Shown here: piece by piece, positions 34,445-44,454 of the stretch
Numbering within the stretch: the stretch's first letter is position 1
Layout: each line of letters starts with the position of its first letter
Assembly (NCBI GenBank): GCA_021029095.1
Contig: JAJOHG010000014.1
Span: forward strand, 62,001-126,000
From: Phellopilus nigrolimitatus
Lineage: Eukaryota > Basidiomycota > Agaricomycetes > Hymenochaetales > Hymenochaetaceae
Direction: 5' to 3'
DNA length: 64,000 nt
Translations under genes and position numbers: made by a program
Notes under the pieces: model-generated
What the model was told of the DNA's origin: nothing
Database searches by the model: none
Seen by the model: the letters and a program-made list of their open reading frames with translations, nothing else

Positions 34445-34690
34445 GACAGAAGCGGAAGTGTTGCAGGAGGAGGCAAACACCGGTGTCAAGGGAAGAGGGC
34501 GAGCCGTAGAGACCTATGAGGACGTAGACAGTTTCCTGACCGAGGGAAATGACGAATGCAAATACTGTAGACGCATCAGAAACCCGTAATCAACGATGAA
34601 GAAATGAAGATTGAGTGCGCACATTTCTGCGCGCCACAGAAAAGCGCCCTGTTCTCCTTCAAGCTGAAGTTGACTTCAATAAGATTGGCA
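34445..34690 (-). pseudogene. Sec61 alpha fragment 1
   Basis: Minus strand 34690-34590 reads ENRALFCGARKCALN and, after an intron-like gap, 34560-34470 reads SLGQETVYVLIGLYGSPSSL then TGVCLLL, matching the central part of the protein-conducting channel subunit Sec61 alpha. The same region is present, further decayed, at 46840-47045 in front of a longer Sec61 alpha fragment. It is wedged between the JmjC and PFF1 fragments. Confidence 0.6.
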
Positions 34691-34699
34691 CCAGCGAAG

Positions 34700-36345
34700 A
34701 GGTGCATGATCATGCTCGATGATGTCCGAAGTGACAATCAAGCTGATGCCAAGTTCCATAACCGTGCCTCGGTTCGACGCGAGATATACGCACATCCAGG
34801 GAAGAGTCGGAGGACAAGATGTCAAGCAGGGAGATTTGCGAGCAGACCAAGAAAATAAGCAGTGTAACCGCCGTCCAGAGCACATTCTGGTTGAATGGCA
34901 CCTTGCGGTCCTGCGACGACACCTCTGGCAGGATGGGCAGGAACGGCCGGACGATGTTCAGAAACCTGACTGTTGAGCGAAACAAGACCAATGAGCTCAA
35001 CGTTTCGAATAGCACCAACGACGCAACGCGAGAAAACTCACAACTCGACATTAAGAGCGACGAGGAGAAGGAAAGAATTGACTGAAGTACTCGTTTATTT
35101 TCGTCAGCATAGTATTGGACTGGATGGAGAGGGAGGGACTTGCCTGCGAGGCAACTGAATTTGGTGCGGAACCAGCTCAGCGGCGCGTCGAGGACGTGCA
35201 CCGTGAAAAGGGAAATGACGTTTGCGCTGGCAAGTGCGGAAAAGAGGGCGGCGCCGACAAGGACGACGCCCTTCAGGACGCTGACAATGTTCGCGCTTTG
35301 CGAGGCGACAAGGATGCCGGACGCGAGGAGGACGAGGCACAGCGCGGTGGGGGTCGAAAAGCTGTACTGCACGAAAAAAGCGTTGAGGAACGAGATATAG
35401 ACGGTGGTGGGTCGTGTGTAGCCCGTAGTGAACTCGAGCAGCGGGGAGTCGGGCGAGGAGAGGAAGCGCAGGAGGGCGAGCCCACTGTCGCCCATGTGCT
35501 GCACGATGCCGGGTTCGATATGATTCACGGTATCCTTACGGGCGCGGTAGAAGCACGAGTGGCCGACGACGGCCATGTCGAGTCCGGTGATGTCGAGGTA
35601 GAGTTCGAACTTGCGGAAGTCGGTGTCGGACATGAGCATGCCGGACGAGATGTCGTTCGCGACGATGGTGCCGTATGGATGGGGGACACGCGCGTAGGCG
35701 TCGACCATCTGCGCGCTCGTCGCCTGGAAGAGGAGCTCGGGGCCGGTGGATCCCGCTGCCTCAAGGTTAATTGTGGTGCGTACGCAGCCGCGAACGGGGT
35801 GCTGCGTCGCGAAGAGGTGCAAGCCGTCCTGGAGCGACTTCTCGGCGTTGTTTCAGAGCAGCACAAGCGTGTGCGTGGACGACCAATGCGAGGTGCGCAC
35901 GAGAGTATTAGCGGCCTCGAGAAGAATGCCGGCGGAGAGAGAATCGGTGGCGGCGCCGGAAGAGGGCAGGGTGGAGTCAAGATGGGCGTTGGCGAGTACA
36001 GCATGCTGCTTTCCTTCTTCGGTATCGTTAGAAATTCGGGCGACGATGCTGGTGAGGCGGACATAGCTCTTGCAGAGATGCTTGCCGAGGATGTCGAAGC
36101 GGTGGGAGACACAGCCTTGCTGATGCCAGACCTCACACTCGAGTTGGTGGCCGGGTCCGGCGCGGACGATGTTGCCGCAGAGGGCCTTAAGGGCGTGGGC
36201 CTGGCTGAGCATCCAAGTGTCGGCGCGAGCGTGCTCGCGCGTGCCAACGGTGCGAAAACCAATTTCTCAAAGTTGGCGAGTGTGCGCGAGCACGGCGTGC
36301 TCGGAGAGCTGCGGAAAGCTGCGGAGAGTTCGCGGCATCGTGCTC
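34700..36345 (-). pseudogene. PFF1-type vacuolar membrane protease (M28), decayed
   Basis: Minus strand 36210-35880 has the peptidase core (AVLANAHLDSTLPSSGAATD, AANTLVRTSHWSSTHTLVLL). After a TGA stop near 35866 come NNAEKSLQDG, HLFATQHPVRGCVRTTINLE, AAGSTGPELLFQATSAQM, GLDMAVVGHSCFYRARKDTV, HIEPGIVQHMGDS, then hydrophobic membrane segments to about 34720. M28 peptidases bind two zincs with H-x-D, an Asp-Asp, an EE pair and further D/H. Here the bridging Asp is Thr (AATD) and EE is EK. With the in-frame stop this is a dead copy of the vacuolar enzyme. The 3' end merges into the Sec61 fragment. Confidence 0.8.
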
Positions 36346-36361
36346 ATCTACAAGCGGTTTT

Positions 36362-36440
36362 TAGTACTCTAATGGCTTGAAGAAAGAGAAATAGCTCACG
36401 GCTAGACAAGGACCGAAGCGAAGCCAAGAAGTTAAGACAT
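36362..36440 (+). repeat. Stray linker fragment of the composite repeat
   Basis: TTAGTACTCTAATGGCTTGA and AGAAAGAGAAATAGCTCACG match the linker blocks near 1810-1850, then the similarity fades. It sits at the junction between the PFF1 and RCC1-like fragments, so breakpoints here reuse repeat sequence. Confidence 0.6.
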
Positions 36441-37650
36441 CGAGAGGAAGAAGCCCGACTAAAGTTCCTCGGCAGCCCAACACAAGTATGGCTGTACAGC
36501 TTCTCCATGTCCTTTGAAAGCGTATTGCCGACTATCTCGATTGGTGCGGACACGCAATTTGCTCGAAGAGCAGCGAATGCACCGGCACTGCTGGCAGCGA
36601 CTCGCACGACGCGCTGCAAAAACGGCATACGCTGGAACTTTGCAGTCTTCGCAAGTCATTTGCGAATATACATGTGCCCAGACTCAGTGCAGAGAACAAT
36701 CGTGCCGTCCGAACCGAGCGCGACATCATTGACAGCACTGAACTGCTTCCTAAGCGCCCATACGCGCTGAGGTTTCACCAAAGCTGCATTCGAAACCGCA
36801 CTCATTCCGCCTTTGCTCTCCGGAGGAGAAACCAACAGCCGGGAAACTAAACGTAAAAATCTCGCCATTAGATGAAAGCGCTGCGAACGCATTCTCGCAG
36901 CAGACGGACTTGGCAATGGCCGTATTGTTCTGTGCTGCTGGAGGCCGATACGTCGTGAGCGCGGGCGGAAAGCTCGCAGTTGGGAAGCTAGACAAATAAT
37001 AAACAGTACACAGATAGCAATAAGAGCGTGAACACACAAAAAGGAAAGAAGTATGGACTAACTTTGTTTTTGAAGCTTCGCTCACCCGCAAAGCACAAGA
37101 CAGTATTGCCCGTAAGGAGAAGCGCAATCGCTGCATCACTCAGCGCAACATTACGTACAGGTTGCGCAATCTGAGCGACGCGCCGTGGTAGTACCTGCAC
37201 GGGTGCTGCAACCATCTCATAACCCAGTTGAACATTATTGGTCCCCCATTGAATAGTTCCTTCGCCGTCTAGCATGCGGACGCGGTCTCGCATGCCACGA
37301 TTCCGATGACGAATTCTTTCTTGGGAAGACCGACGAGACGCCACGGAGTCGCCACCGTCTGTAGCGCGTCCGCGCCTGACCCTATTTCGGATCCATCGAC
37401 AGCGTACTCGAGCTGTGAGAAACGCGAGAGACCCTAGCTGAACACGTTCCTCGAACATGTGAACACGAGAATATGATACTGGGAAAGCGCAACCTGGACG
37501 ATGCACGTTTTCGCGGAGTTTTGAGACGAGAGCCAGATTGTTTAAAGGCGCGAGGCGATGCTGCGCCGTGCCACGCACAACGCTGCCGAAGCTACACATA
37601 CGTAGGTTCGCGTAAGGCTCTGCGGTATTGGCGGCTGTATGGAGCTTCGT
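36440..37650 (-). pseudogene. IBTK-like ankyrin/RCC1/BTB protein fragment
   Basis: Minus strand: [18 protein letters not shown] (37640-37580), then [20 protein letters not shown] and [20 protein letters not shown] (37260-37150), [13 protein letters not shown], then after an intron ALSSNGEIFTFSFPAVG, KPQRVWALRKQFSAVNDVAL, GSDGTIVLCTESGHMYIR and LQRVVRVAASSAGAFAALR (to 36440). These are the RCC1-type propeller blades of the fungal relatives of the inhibitor of Bruton's tyrosine kinase. Frames change between blades, and the ankyrin and BTB parts are absent. The first piece is in frame with the kinase fragment to its right, giving a 309-codon chimeric open frame (37917-36988). Confidence 0.65.
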
Positions 37651-37689
37651 CATGGGGACATCCGATACACGGGCTGGAAATGCATCGAA

Positions 37690-38530
37690 AGGGGCTGCGT
37701 ATGTGGCGCGGGGCGTTCCGTCTGTGGAGGAATGAAGACCTGAAAGACCGAAGTCGATGATCTTGATGTTGCCCATTTGAAGGATGTTCTCGATCTTGAG
37801 GTCGCGGTGGACAACGTTGTTGCGGTGACAATAGCCGAGTGCGGAGCCGATTCGGCGGGAGATCTTGCGGGCAACGCGCTCGCGAAGACGGCCGTGGGTG
37901 ATGATGTAGTCGAGCATCTACCAATTGTTGACGTACTTGGACTCCATGCAGTAGTGGTTCGTGTGTGTGATGAGTTCCCGCATGCCGCAAATATACGGGT
38001 GGTGTAGTAGCATCGACAGCGCGCCTCCCGCATCGTGCGGGTCTCCTTCGATGCCTCCTTCGACGCTTGCTTCGCGGCCGCCTCCGCTGTCGGCGCGACG
38101 CCATTCATCCTTGTGCTTGCGATTTTGGCTTGCGGGAGGATCTTGATCGCGAGCTGTGCACGCAGCGGGCGGGATCGATACTAAATATAATTTAAAAAAC
38201 GTTAGTGTGCAGATCGAACTGCTGACGCTGACGCTGCTGCGCACCTTCTTGCCGGTGAGATTGTGATACGCCGGTTTGGCTTTGCCCATGCTGCCCGCGT
38301 CGAGCGTCTTTCCGAGCGTGTAATCTCTCAGCATGTGACTTGAACTGCGCGGCTTCTGGGTACGGATGCTCGTGCTCGACTCGAGCGGCGCCTGCGCGGC
38401 TGCGGGTGCATGCGTCTCTCCACGACCACCGCAGGCAGGGACGTACTGCTGGGGCGCCATCGGCATTGACATTGGACGTGGCCGTGCGCCATTCACGGAT
38501 GGCTGGCGCGTGGTAGGTAGGGCATGCGTT
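37690..38530 (-). pseudogene. KIN1-like Ser/Thr kinase fragment, copy D
   Basis: The N-terminal leader and G-loop are in one frame here: RPRPMSMPMAPQQYVPA (38490), then RDYTLGKTLDAGSMGKA at 38330-38280. After the intron (GTGCGC near 38245) come KEASKETRTMREA, the SMLLHHPYICGMRELITHT block (about 38020-37965) and, in the next frame, [30 protein letters not shown] and [13 protein letters not shown] (37917-37735). The catalytic HRD and DFG are intact, but the G-loop glycine is Asp and the lysine of SMGKVK has shifted context. The sequence then switches to the RCC1-like fragment before the activation segment. Confidence 0.75.
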
Positions 38531-38929
38531 CAAGGCGCTGAAGCGGTCGTTAGCATCGCGCTCGCGCTCAGACGATTTCACTACGTACCTAGATCTTTGT
38601 TTTATCTAATCCTCCTCTCAGCTCTTCTACGCGACCGGATTCGCCAGCGCAAGATGGCCCAGCGCGACATGTTGCGGCGGAGTTGCTGTTGTTGCTGTTG
38701 CTGCTGCTGCAACCGCCGAGGCGTGATCTTCGCATCTAGACAAATGGTTTACAGATTAACATACTAAAGGCATAAAGAAGAAGAAACAACTTACGAGATA
38801 GACACGATGCGCGAAGCGAAGTCGAGAGTCAAGACGAAGACGAAGACGAAGGACGAAGATCGACGACGAAGCGCAAGGCTGTCCTCGGGCTGTGCCGGCA
38901 GCGATCAATTCGACTTCGGCGACGATCGT

Positions 38930-40005
38930 CTTCATGTCAGCGTGCCAGCCGCTCAGCATGGCAGCGCGACGCGGCGCAGCAAATCGCCCCGTGCCTCTCT
39001 ATAAGGCCTTTGGCGCCGCCAGTGCCGACTGCTTCCTCTACTGGGCCATCCTCAGCGCTACGCACCATGCTAACGACCCCTCCATGCCCTTCACCGTGCG
39101 CATCGTCTTACAGAAACTTGCTCAAGGCCTTCTCAGCACTGTCACAGAACCGAGGCACGCGGCCTCCGACCGGTCGCCTGCACGTATTCATCAGCGTGCT
39201 CACGGCGCTCAGCATGAATCACGAAGTCGCTGCGCTAGTCGAATCGGAGGAGGAACACGCTGTCGTGAAGACGAGCCTCGTCGTGGATGAACTTGCCGGG
39301 ACCTCGTCCGTACACGGGGCAATGTTGCGGCCGAAGGCAAGCGCGCGCGAAAAGCTTGTCGAGGAGAAGTGAGTGAGTGCGAAAATGACTTTTCGGATTT
39401 TGTTCTCGGAGAAAAAAAGGAAATATTAGTGACACTCTTTTTTGGTTTTGGTGGAACTATAAAGTGATCGCAACTGGCTCGAGTTCTTGGCTGTTCTCGA
39501 CGCGACATTTGCGCGGACAAGGCGCGGGACATACGCGGTCTATTCCGCTAGTTTGCGCTTCGGTGAGCGTGTCTGGATCCTAATGCGTTTCTTTGGCCGC
39601 TAACGATTCCTTCATTTTTTCTTCCAAAATCGAACAGAATCACAGGATGGTCTGATATGTCTCATCAAGCTGTACTTCGAGCGCTTCGGCGACAAAGCGT
39701 GCTGTTTTGAGGACCTCAAACCGTACGCCGTGCTCGAGGGCTCCGAGCTAAGTGCCTCCACGCGTAACTCGATGCGTACACGCGTGTTTCCGTACGCCTT
39801 TTCTCGCATTCCTCCATATAAAGCCCATGCCTCACACATCACCAACTAAAACACCGAGCTCACACTTCGCCGCTCAATTAACGCGCAGAAGCTGCGGCGG
39901 CATGTCCTCGGCGCGGAGGAACTCTCGGCCCCGCAGGAGACGGAGCACGCTCTTGTGTACCTCCGCGCGTACACCGCTGCTGGCGCCGTCCGCTCTGGCA
40001 AGTAC
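38930..40005 (+). pseudogene. NatB auxiliary subunit MDM20/NAA25 fragment, copy D
   Basis: Covers the N-terminal TPR-like part: YKAFGAASADCFLYWAILSA, THHANDPSMPFTVRIVLQKL (39000-39125), HVFISVLTALSMNHEVAALV (39180-39240), KTSLVVDEL (39265), KRARKLVEE, WLEFLAVLDATFA (39475-39510), DGLICLIKLYFERFGDKACC FEDLKPYAVLEGSEL (39650-39750), QKLRRHVLGAEELSAPQETE RALVYLRAYTAA (39885-39980). This is the most convincing stretch for the NatB assignment. Frames change at about 39150 and 39300, and introns at 39372 and 39555 are visible. It lacks the C-terminal half present in copies A and C. Confidence 0.7.
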
Positions 40006-40152
40006 TCACAACAACTGCTTTCCCGCGTAATTATGAAAATGTTGTATATGTAGACTTGAAAATTATGTTGTAGAATGTACAGATGCGTGCTAGAAATCAT
40101 CAGGAAGAAAGTAGCAGAGGCCAAAAAGGTGCAAAGACGACAATGGGTTAGA

Positions 40153-41365
40153 CGACAGATATGTGAAGTGTGGAGAGGCAAACAAGAATGGGGAATGGAA
40201 GAGGAGGAGAGAAGGGAAAGCGAGTAGAGTATCTTAGTCGGCCAAATCAGAATTATGATGGTCATGGAGAAAGAGGTAATAAATAAGGCGCTCGCGGCAT
40301 CTATAACCCAGTACCATGTCGTCTTCACTCGCATCTACACCCGAACTCGAACCCGCAGCCGAAGGATCTCGCTTCGAACGCGACGGTGACGTGCGCGCAC
40401 ACGCCTGTCGATCGCGCACCTTCAGCGCCTGGAATCGATCCGGCAGCGCTCGCTCCTCCTCCCGCATCCGCTCGAACGTCTCGATGTGTGCCTAGATATC
40501 CGCATCGGCGTACCCCGCCCCATCGTCCGCCAGCGCTTCCGCCTCAGACATCCCGACCCCCGACAAGCTGCGGATAGTTGCCTGGTCCCCCGCCGAGAAC
40601 ACATCCAGGCCCGGGTTGGCGGGAGGGGAGGTGTTCTCTGGTGTAGGCGCCATTGAGCGTGAAAACTGCATGATTCACTGGGAATGGTGTTGTCGTTATC
40701 GATGATGGTCCTGCGGCTGCTGCTGCGCACCGCCGCATGCCAATAGGAATCGACATGCTCGTCGCTGGCGGACCGCAGAGTGTTACCCGGGCCAAAGAAT
40801 GGGATTACACGATTTGCCGGCGCGATTGTACTTGAGTTGGCGCTGGGCAAGCCCGCAACGTGAGCAAGACAATGCCCGCCTACTCCACGCGGCCTTGCGA
40901 ACTCCGAAGCAATCTGGTTGGTTTCGAAAGCAAAGATGAGACACTGAAATACCAATGGAGAACTGACTGATAGTTAACTCACCGTTGTACCATTCTTCCA
41001 AGCAACCGAGAAGCGTGCAACAGATTGCATGCCCGCAAGAGCGGCAGCGGCTGCAGACGCAAGTCGCTGGCGCTCCACCCTGTCATACACGACGTCGACA
41101 CCATGCGCCCTTCCGACCCGCTTCCACTTCCAACACCGACACCAGCCACCGCACCTTCCGAGCTGTCGCCATCGCCTTCAGCTTTCTGACCCTGTCCGAC
41201 ACCCGACCTGCATTCGCGCTGTCGGCAGCGATGGGCATTGCGATAGGCATTGGCGGGTGCGCGTGCATGGGTAAACTCGCCAGGACAGCACGCGACGTGA
41301 CCTCTTCTCGCCCGTGAGCGTGGCCGTAGTGACGGTGGTGCTCGGGCGTCGTGTTGCGGGTATTG
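40153..41365 (-). pseudogene. Unrecognised minus-strand fragment
   Basis: Protein-like pieces on the minus strand: LGYRCRERLIYYLFLHDHHN near 40310-40240, then EALADDGAGYADADI and HIETFERMREEERALPDRFQ near 40530-40430, NTIPSESCSFHAQWR near 40670, and VERQRLASAAAAALAGMQSV near 41075-41010 next to an intron donor. They use different frames and I cannot name a family. The stretch 41100-41365 continues without a break into the chimeric tail of kinase copy E. Confidence 0.3.
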
Positions 41366-41369
41366 AGGG

Positions 41370-42345
41370 TTAGGGCATTCGCGCGTGTGCGCGGTAGGCA
41401 TCGCTCGCGCCGGGCGCGCCAGGCGGAGCACCCATCGCCAAGTCGTCGTTGACACTTTGGCCGAGCGTCCCGATACCGTCGTCCGCCGCGTTCGTGTTGA
41501 TGATGATGTGCGCATCGAGGTTGACGTTGAGCGTATCCGAGGCTCCAGACATGCCAACACCGACCGTACCTGCTCCTGCTGGGGATGGCGAGTCGGAGAC
41601 GATGCCAACAGTCCGCCGTGGATGTGAAAGGGATGGTGGGGGCGGCATGTTCTCGTCCGCGTCCTGATCCTGCGTCTTCGGCGTCTCCATCTCAACATCC
41701 GCGTCCTCTTCGGTCTCCGTGTCCGGTCGCGCCGTCGCGGGCAGAACGGGGACGGGGTGGTGCAGTGGTACCGACGGTGTCGCCTCTCGCATCGTGCGGG
41801 CCTCCTTCGATGCCTCCTTCAACGCTAGCTTCGCCACCGCCTCCGTTATCGGCACGACGCCAGTCATCCCTGTGTTTGCGATGATGGCCTGCGGAACGAG
41901 CTTGATCGCGAACTGAGGAGGTAGAGGGCGGGATTAATAGTACTATCCCAAATCGTCAGTGTAGTTCGAACTGACTGTTGCGCACCTTTTCGCCGGTGAT
42001 ATTGCGGTACGACAGTTTGACTTTAACCATGCTGCCCGCGCCGAACGTCTTTTCGAGCGTGTAATCTCCCGCGTACCCAGCTCGAACTGAGCGGCTTCTG
42101 GGTACGGATGCTCGTGCTCGACTCGAGCGGCGCCTGCACAGCTGCGGGCACATGCGTCTCGCAAACACCACCGCCGGCAGGGACGTATTGCTGGGGAGCC
42201 ATCGGCATTGACAGTGGTCGTGGACGTGGCCGTGAGCCAATCACGGATGGCTGGCGCGCGGTAGGGAAGGCACGCGTTCGAGGCGCTGAAGCGGTCGTTA
42301 GTATCGCGCTTGCGTTCAGACGTTTTCACTACGTACATAGGTCCT
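41370..42345 (-). pseudogene. KIN1-like kinase fragment, copy E, with foreign C-terminal part
   Basis: The leader (RPRPRPLSMPMAPQQYVPAG) and G-loop (TLEKTFGAGSMVKVKLSYRN, about 42085-42000) precede an intron and the linker KEASKEARTMREA near 41800. There the kinase sequence stops and a 130-codon acidic/Pro-rich tail begins (ARPDTETEEDADVEMETPKT, DENMPPPPSLSHPRRTVG), open to a stop at 41370. The same junction after MREA occurs in copy F, so this chimera existed before the two copies separated. The G-loop residues that hold ATP are altered (SMVKVK), and the catalytic half is missing. Confidence 0.65.
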
Positions 42346-42840
42346 TGTTCCACCTAATCCTCTCTATCCAACTCTTACAAATGCGTGGGTTCGCCAGCGT
42401 GAGATGGTCTCGTTCGGCCAACGCGAAAAAGTCAAGCTGCTGCTGTCGTTGTTGCTGTTGTTGCTGCTGTTGCGGTTGCTGCATGACCTCTAGATAGATG
42501 GTTTACAGATTAGTACACTAAGGGCATGAAGAAAAAAGACCAACTTACGTTTAGACAGAGGTACACGGAGCGTAGTTGAGAAGTCGAGAGGTCGAGAGAT
42601 GAAGACGAAGAAGCTAGAAGATTGAAGATTGACATGATGAGGACAGCGCGCATCGCTGTCCTCGGGCTGTGCCGGACAGCGATCAGTGGGTGACATCACA
42701 GTCAGCGTACCAGGTCCGCAAGCAGTGATGACAATGCAAGTGCAAACTTTTACAGCAGCATCCTGTAATTTTCTTTCATAGACTTTTCTTTCAGCACGGA
42801 CGTCTTCGCTCTTCACGCAGACCTCTTGGCCATCTTCGCG
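41770..42840 (+). repeat. Composite kinase/MDM20 repeat, copy E
   Basis: Kinase start (-), GTT/GCT tract at 42430-42482, linker (GTTTACAGATTAGTACACTA near 42501), an exact hairpin at 42655-42680, then only about 150 bp of the MDM20 side, ending near GGACGTCTTCGCTCTTCACG (42797). From about 42840 the sequence is unrelated and runs into the Dicer fragment. Confidence 0.7.
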
Positions 42841-42959
42841 CTCGAGCCGCTTAAAGGTGCGTCCATTCAGCTTTCCGGCCCAGAGTCCATCTCACAATTG
42901 TTACCTGTAGAGGCCCTTATGCACGCGAGCCCGGCGCAGACTTAGATGCAGGCCCACAA

Positions 42960-43395
42960 CGCGGCGCGTACACACCCAGGCTGATGCACGAGCACAGCGC
43001 AGCGCTCGTCAATATGCATTTCCTCGCTTTTGTGTGCCTGCGCGCGCGCACGTCGTGCTCGACGCAGCGATGTCGCGCTGGGATGCCGCACGCGCGCTTG
43101 CAGTGAACTCTTTGACGCAGCACACTATGCGTCTCATGCAGTGTCTCCTGCGCTCGAACGGAGCACTGCTAAATCATCGGCGCAATGCACTCGCGCTTTT
43201 CCATGAAGAGATTGAACGCGCTCTCGATAATGGGCGGCGCTCGCGCGGTTGCAGACGCCCAAGTTCCTCAGCGATATCGTGGAGAGTTTTCTGGGCGCCG
43301 TGTACCTCAACAGCAACGGCGACATGGACGCGGTGCGTGGTGTGCTGGAGCGGCTAGGTTTGATGTCTGTATTGCGTCCAAGAATATGTAGATTT
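42960..43395 (+). pseudogene. Dicer RNase III fragment
   Basis: 43250-43380 reads PKFLSDIVESFLGAVYLNSN then GDMDAVRGVLERLGLM, the conserved end of the second RNase III domain of fungal Dicer (the S-D-x-x-E-S-x-x-G-A-V/I-Y motif that holds catalytic Asp and Glu). Upstream (43075-43250) ALAVNSLTQHTMRLMQCLLR, LFHEEIERAL and AVADAQ fit the start of the same domain in other frames. Only this short part of a protein of over 1,300 residues is present, so it is a fragment. Dicer makes small RNAs for silencing; no intact copy is in the window. Confidence 0.7.
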
Positions 43396-43436
43396 AAAAT
43401 TGGGACTCATACTTCGTCCTTGTCGTTTCTTGCAAC

Positions 43437-43645
43437 TTATAATCCAACTATTTTGTTATTCATTCCCAGACCACGAAGTCAGTGAAGGAGCAAAAATGCC
43501 GCAAAGGGCAAATTTATATATATATATCCCAACTTTTAAAGCGCGCGCCGCGCGCATGGTACAACTTTGATATTAGCCCAGCCGAAACTCGATCTTACTC
43601 GAAGTGCCGCTTGACAACCCGCCAAACAGAAACCGAACTCAGACC
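43437..43645 (+). repeat. Dispersed about 210-bp repeat, copy 1
   Basis: Shares blocks with 45640-45855: TTTTGTTATTCATTCCC, CACGAAGT, ATATCCCAACTTTTA, GATATTAGCCCAGC, CTCGAAGTGCC, TGACAACCCGCCA. In copy 2 the first block is coding-like sequence of the upstream hypothetical gene (VLLFIPGDHEV), which suggests that gene's 3' end is what was duplicated. An AT-rich (TA)n run is at 43510-43525. Confidence 0.7.
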
Positions 43646-43739
43646 GCAGCAGGACAAATTGGGCAAAAACGAGCCGTATTTGCACGTAAATATCCGCAAA
43701 AGAGAACGGAAAGGTTGGGTGCACGGAAAGAGCATGTGA

Positions 43740-44036
43740 CATTTTCGAGTTAGACAGAGCGGGCCTGCGACACTGCATACCAGAACTTGGGTGCACCGAG
43801 GTAGATGTAATTAATCAAGAATAAAACCATATCCTCGACGTGCCAGGCGAACGTCGCACGCCACGTGTTGAAACTAGAAAGTCTGTTCGCGCTGAAGGTA
43901 AAAGACCAGACAGTGTCGATGGGAGGCTCCGACGTTCCACACGGTCGTCTCCTCGGAGCCAGTGTCCGGCTGCGTCGAATGTCTCAAGGAATGGCAATGC
44001 GCGAAGGGAAGTCGAAGAAGAAGATGAAGATCGACG
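43740..44036 (-). pseudogene. JmjC (KDM4/Rph1-like) histone demethylase fragment 2
   Basis: Minus strand about 43950-43770 reads [37 protein letters not shown] and [14 protein letters not shown] in neighbouring frames. The HxE iron ligands (WHVED) are retained here, unlike fragment 1. It ends at SQARSV, where fragment 1 continues. It corresponds to 34130-34420, so the two overlap and derive from one gene. A perfect-looking hairpin starts just beyond its 5' side. Confidence 0.7.
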
Positions 44037-44038
44037 GC

Positions 44039-44098
44039 ACAAACCCGAAGACATTTGTCACAATATCTGAACATTGTGACAAACGTCTTCGGGTTTGT
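44039..44098. repeat. 26-bp inverted repeat with 8-bp loop
   Basis: Arms 44039-44064 and 44073-44098 pair at 25 of 26 positions (core AAACCCGAAGACATTTGTCA), loop ATCTGAAC. The single mismatch is A against C. It sits at the boundary between the JmjC fragment and unrelated sequence. Confidence 0.9.
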
Positions 44099-44454
44099 TC
44101 CGGACGGTGATCACGACGAACGTGGTGTCGTCAGCCGTGCACTTAGACAAGATGCAACAAGACGGCAAGTACAGTATTATATAAATTGTACGACTGCATG
44201 GTCTAACTCTCTTTCCAGGCTTTTTATCAGTGCGACTCGCTGTCTGCACACGACCGCGCACTCTCGATTACACAACCTGGTCTTCTGCGCTGGATCACGT
44301 CCTGTGGTGCTGCACATTGTTCTCGTTTCATTTTATGACATGTGCTACTCTGCAATGCATTTCGAGAACCTAAGTGGATGCATGAGCGCAAAGCCGTGCT
44401 TGCGAGCATGATCGTATGTCGATGAGCAGCGGCCCTTGAAAACTCTCGCTGATA

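Larger units (their letters stand above)
37690..40152 (+). repeat. Composite kinase/MDM20 repeat, copy D
   Basis: Kinase part (-) at 37690-38530, GTT/GCT tract at 38684-38711, linker with GTTTACAGATTAACATACTA near 38749, hairpin remnant at 38878-38902 (one base lost from the right arm), MDM20 part (+) to 40000, and the shared right end at 40005-40152 matching 3390-3536. Confidence 0.75.

Noticed and set aside
35115..36380. 421-codon plus-strand open frame across the PFF1 pseudogene
   Set aside because: It mirrors the minus-strand protease, which has clear family motifs; the plus frame is low-complexity Glu/Gly/Arg.
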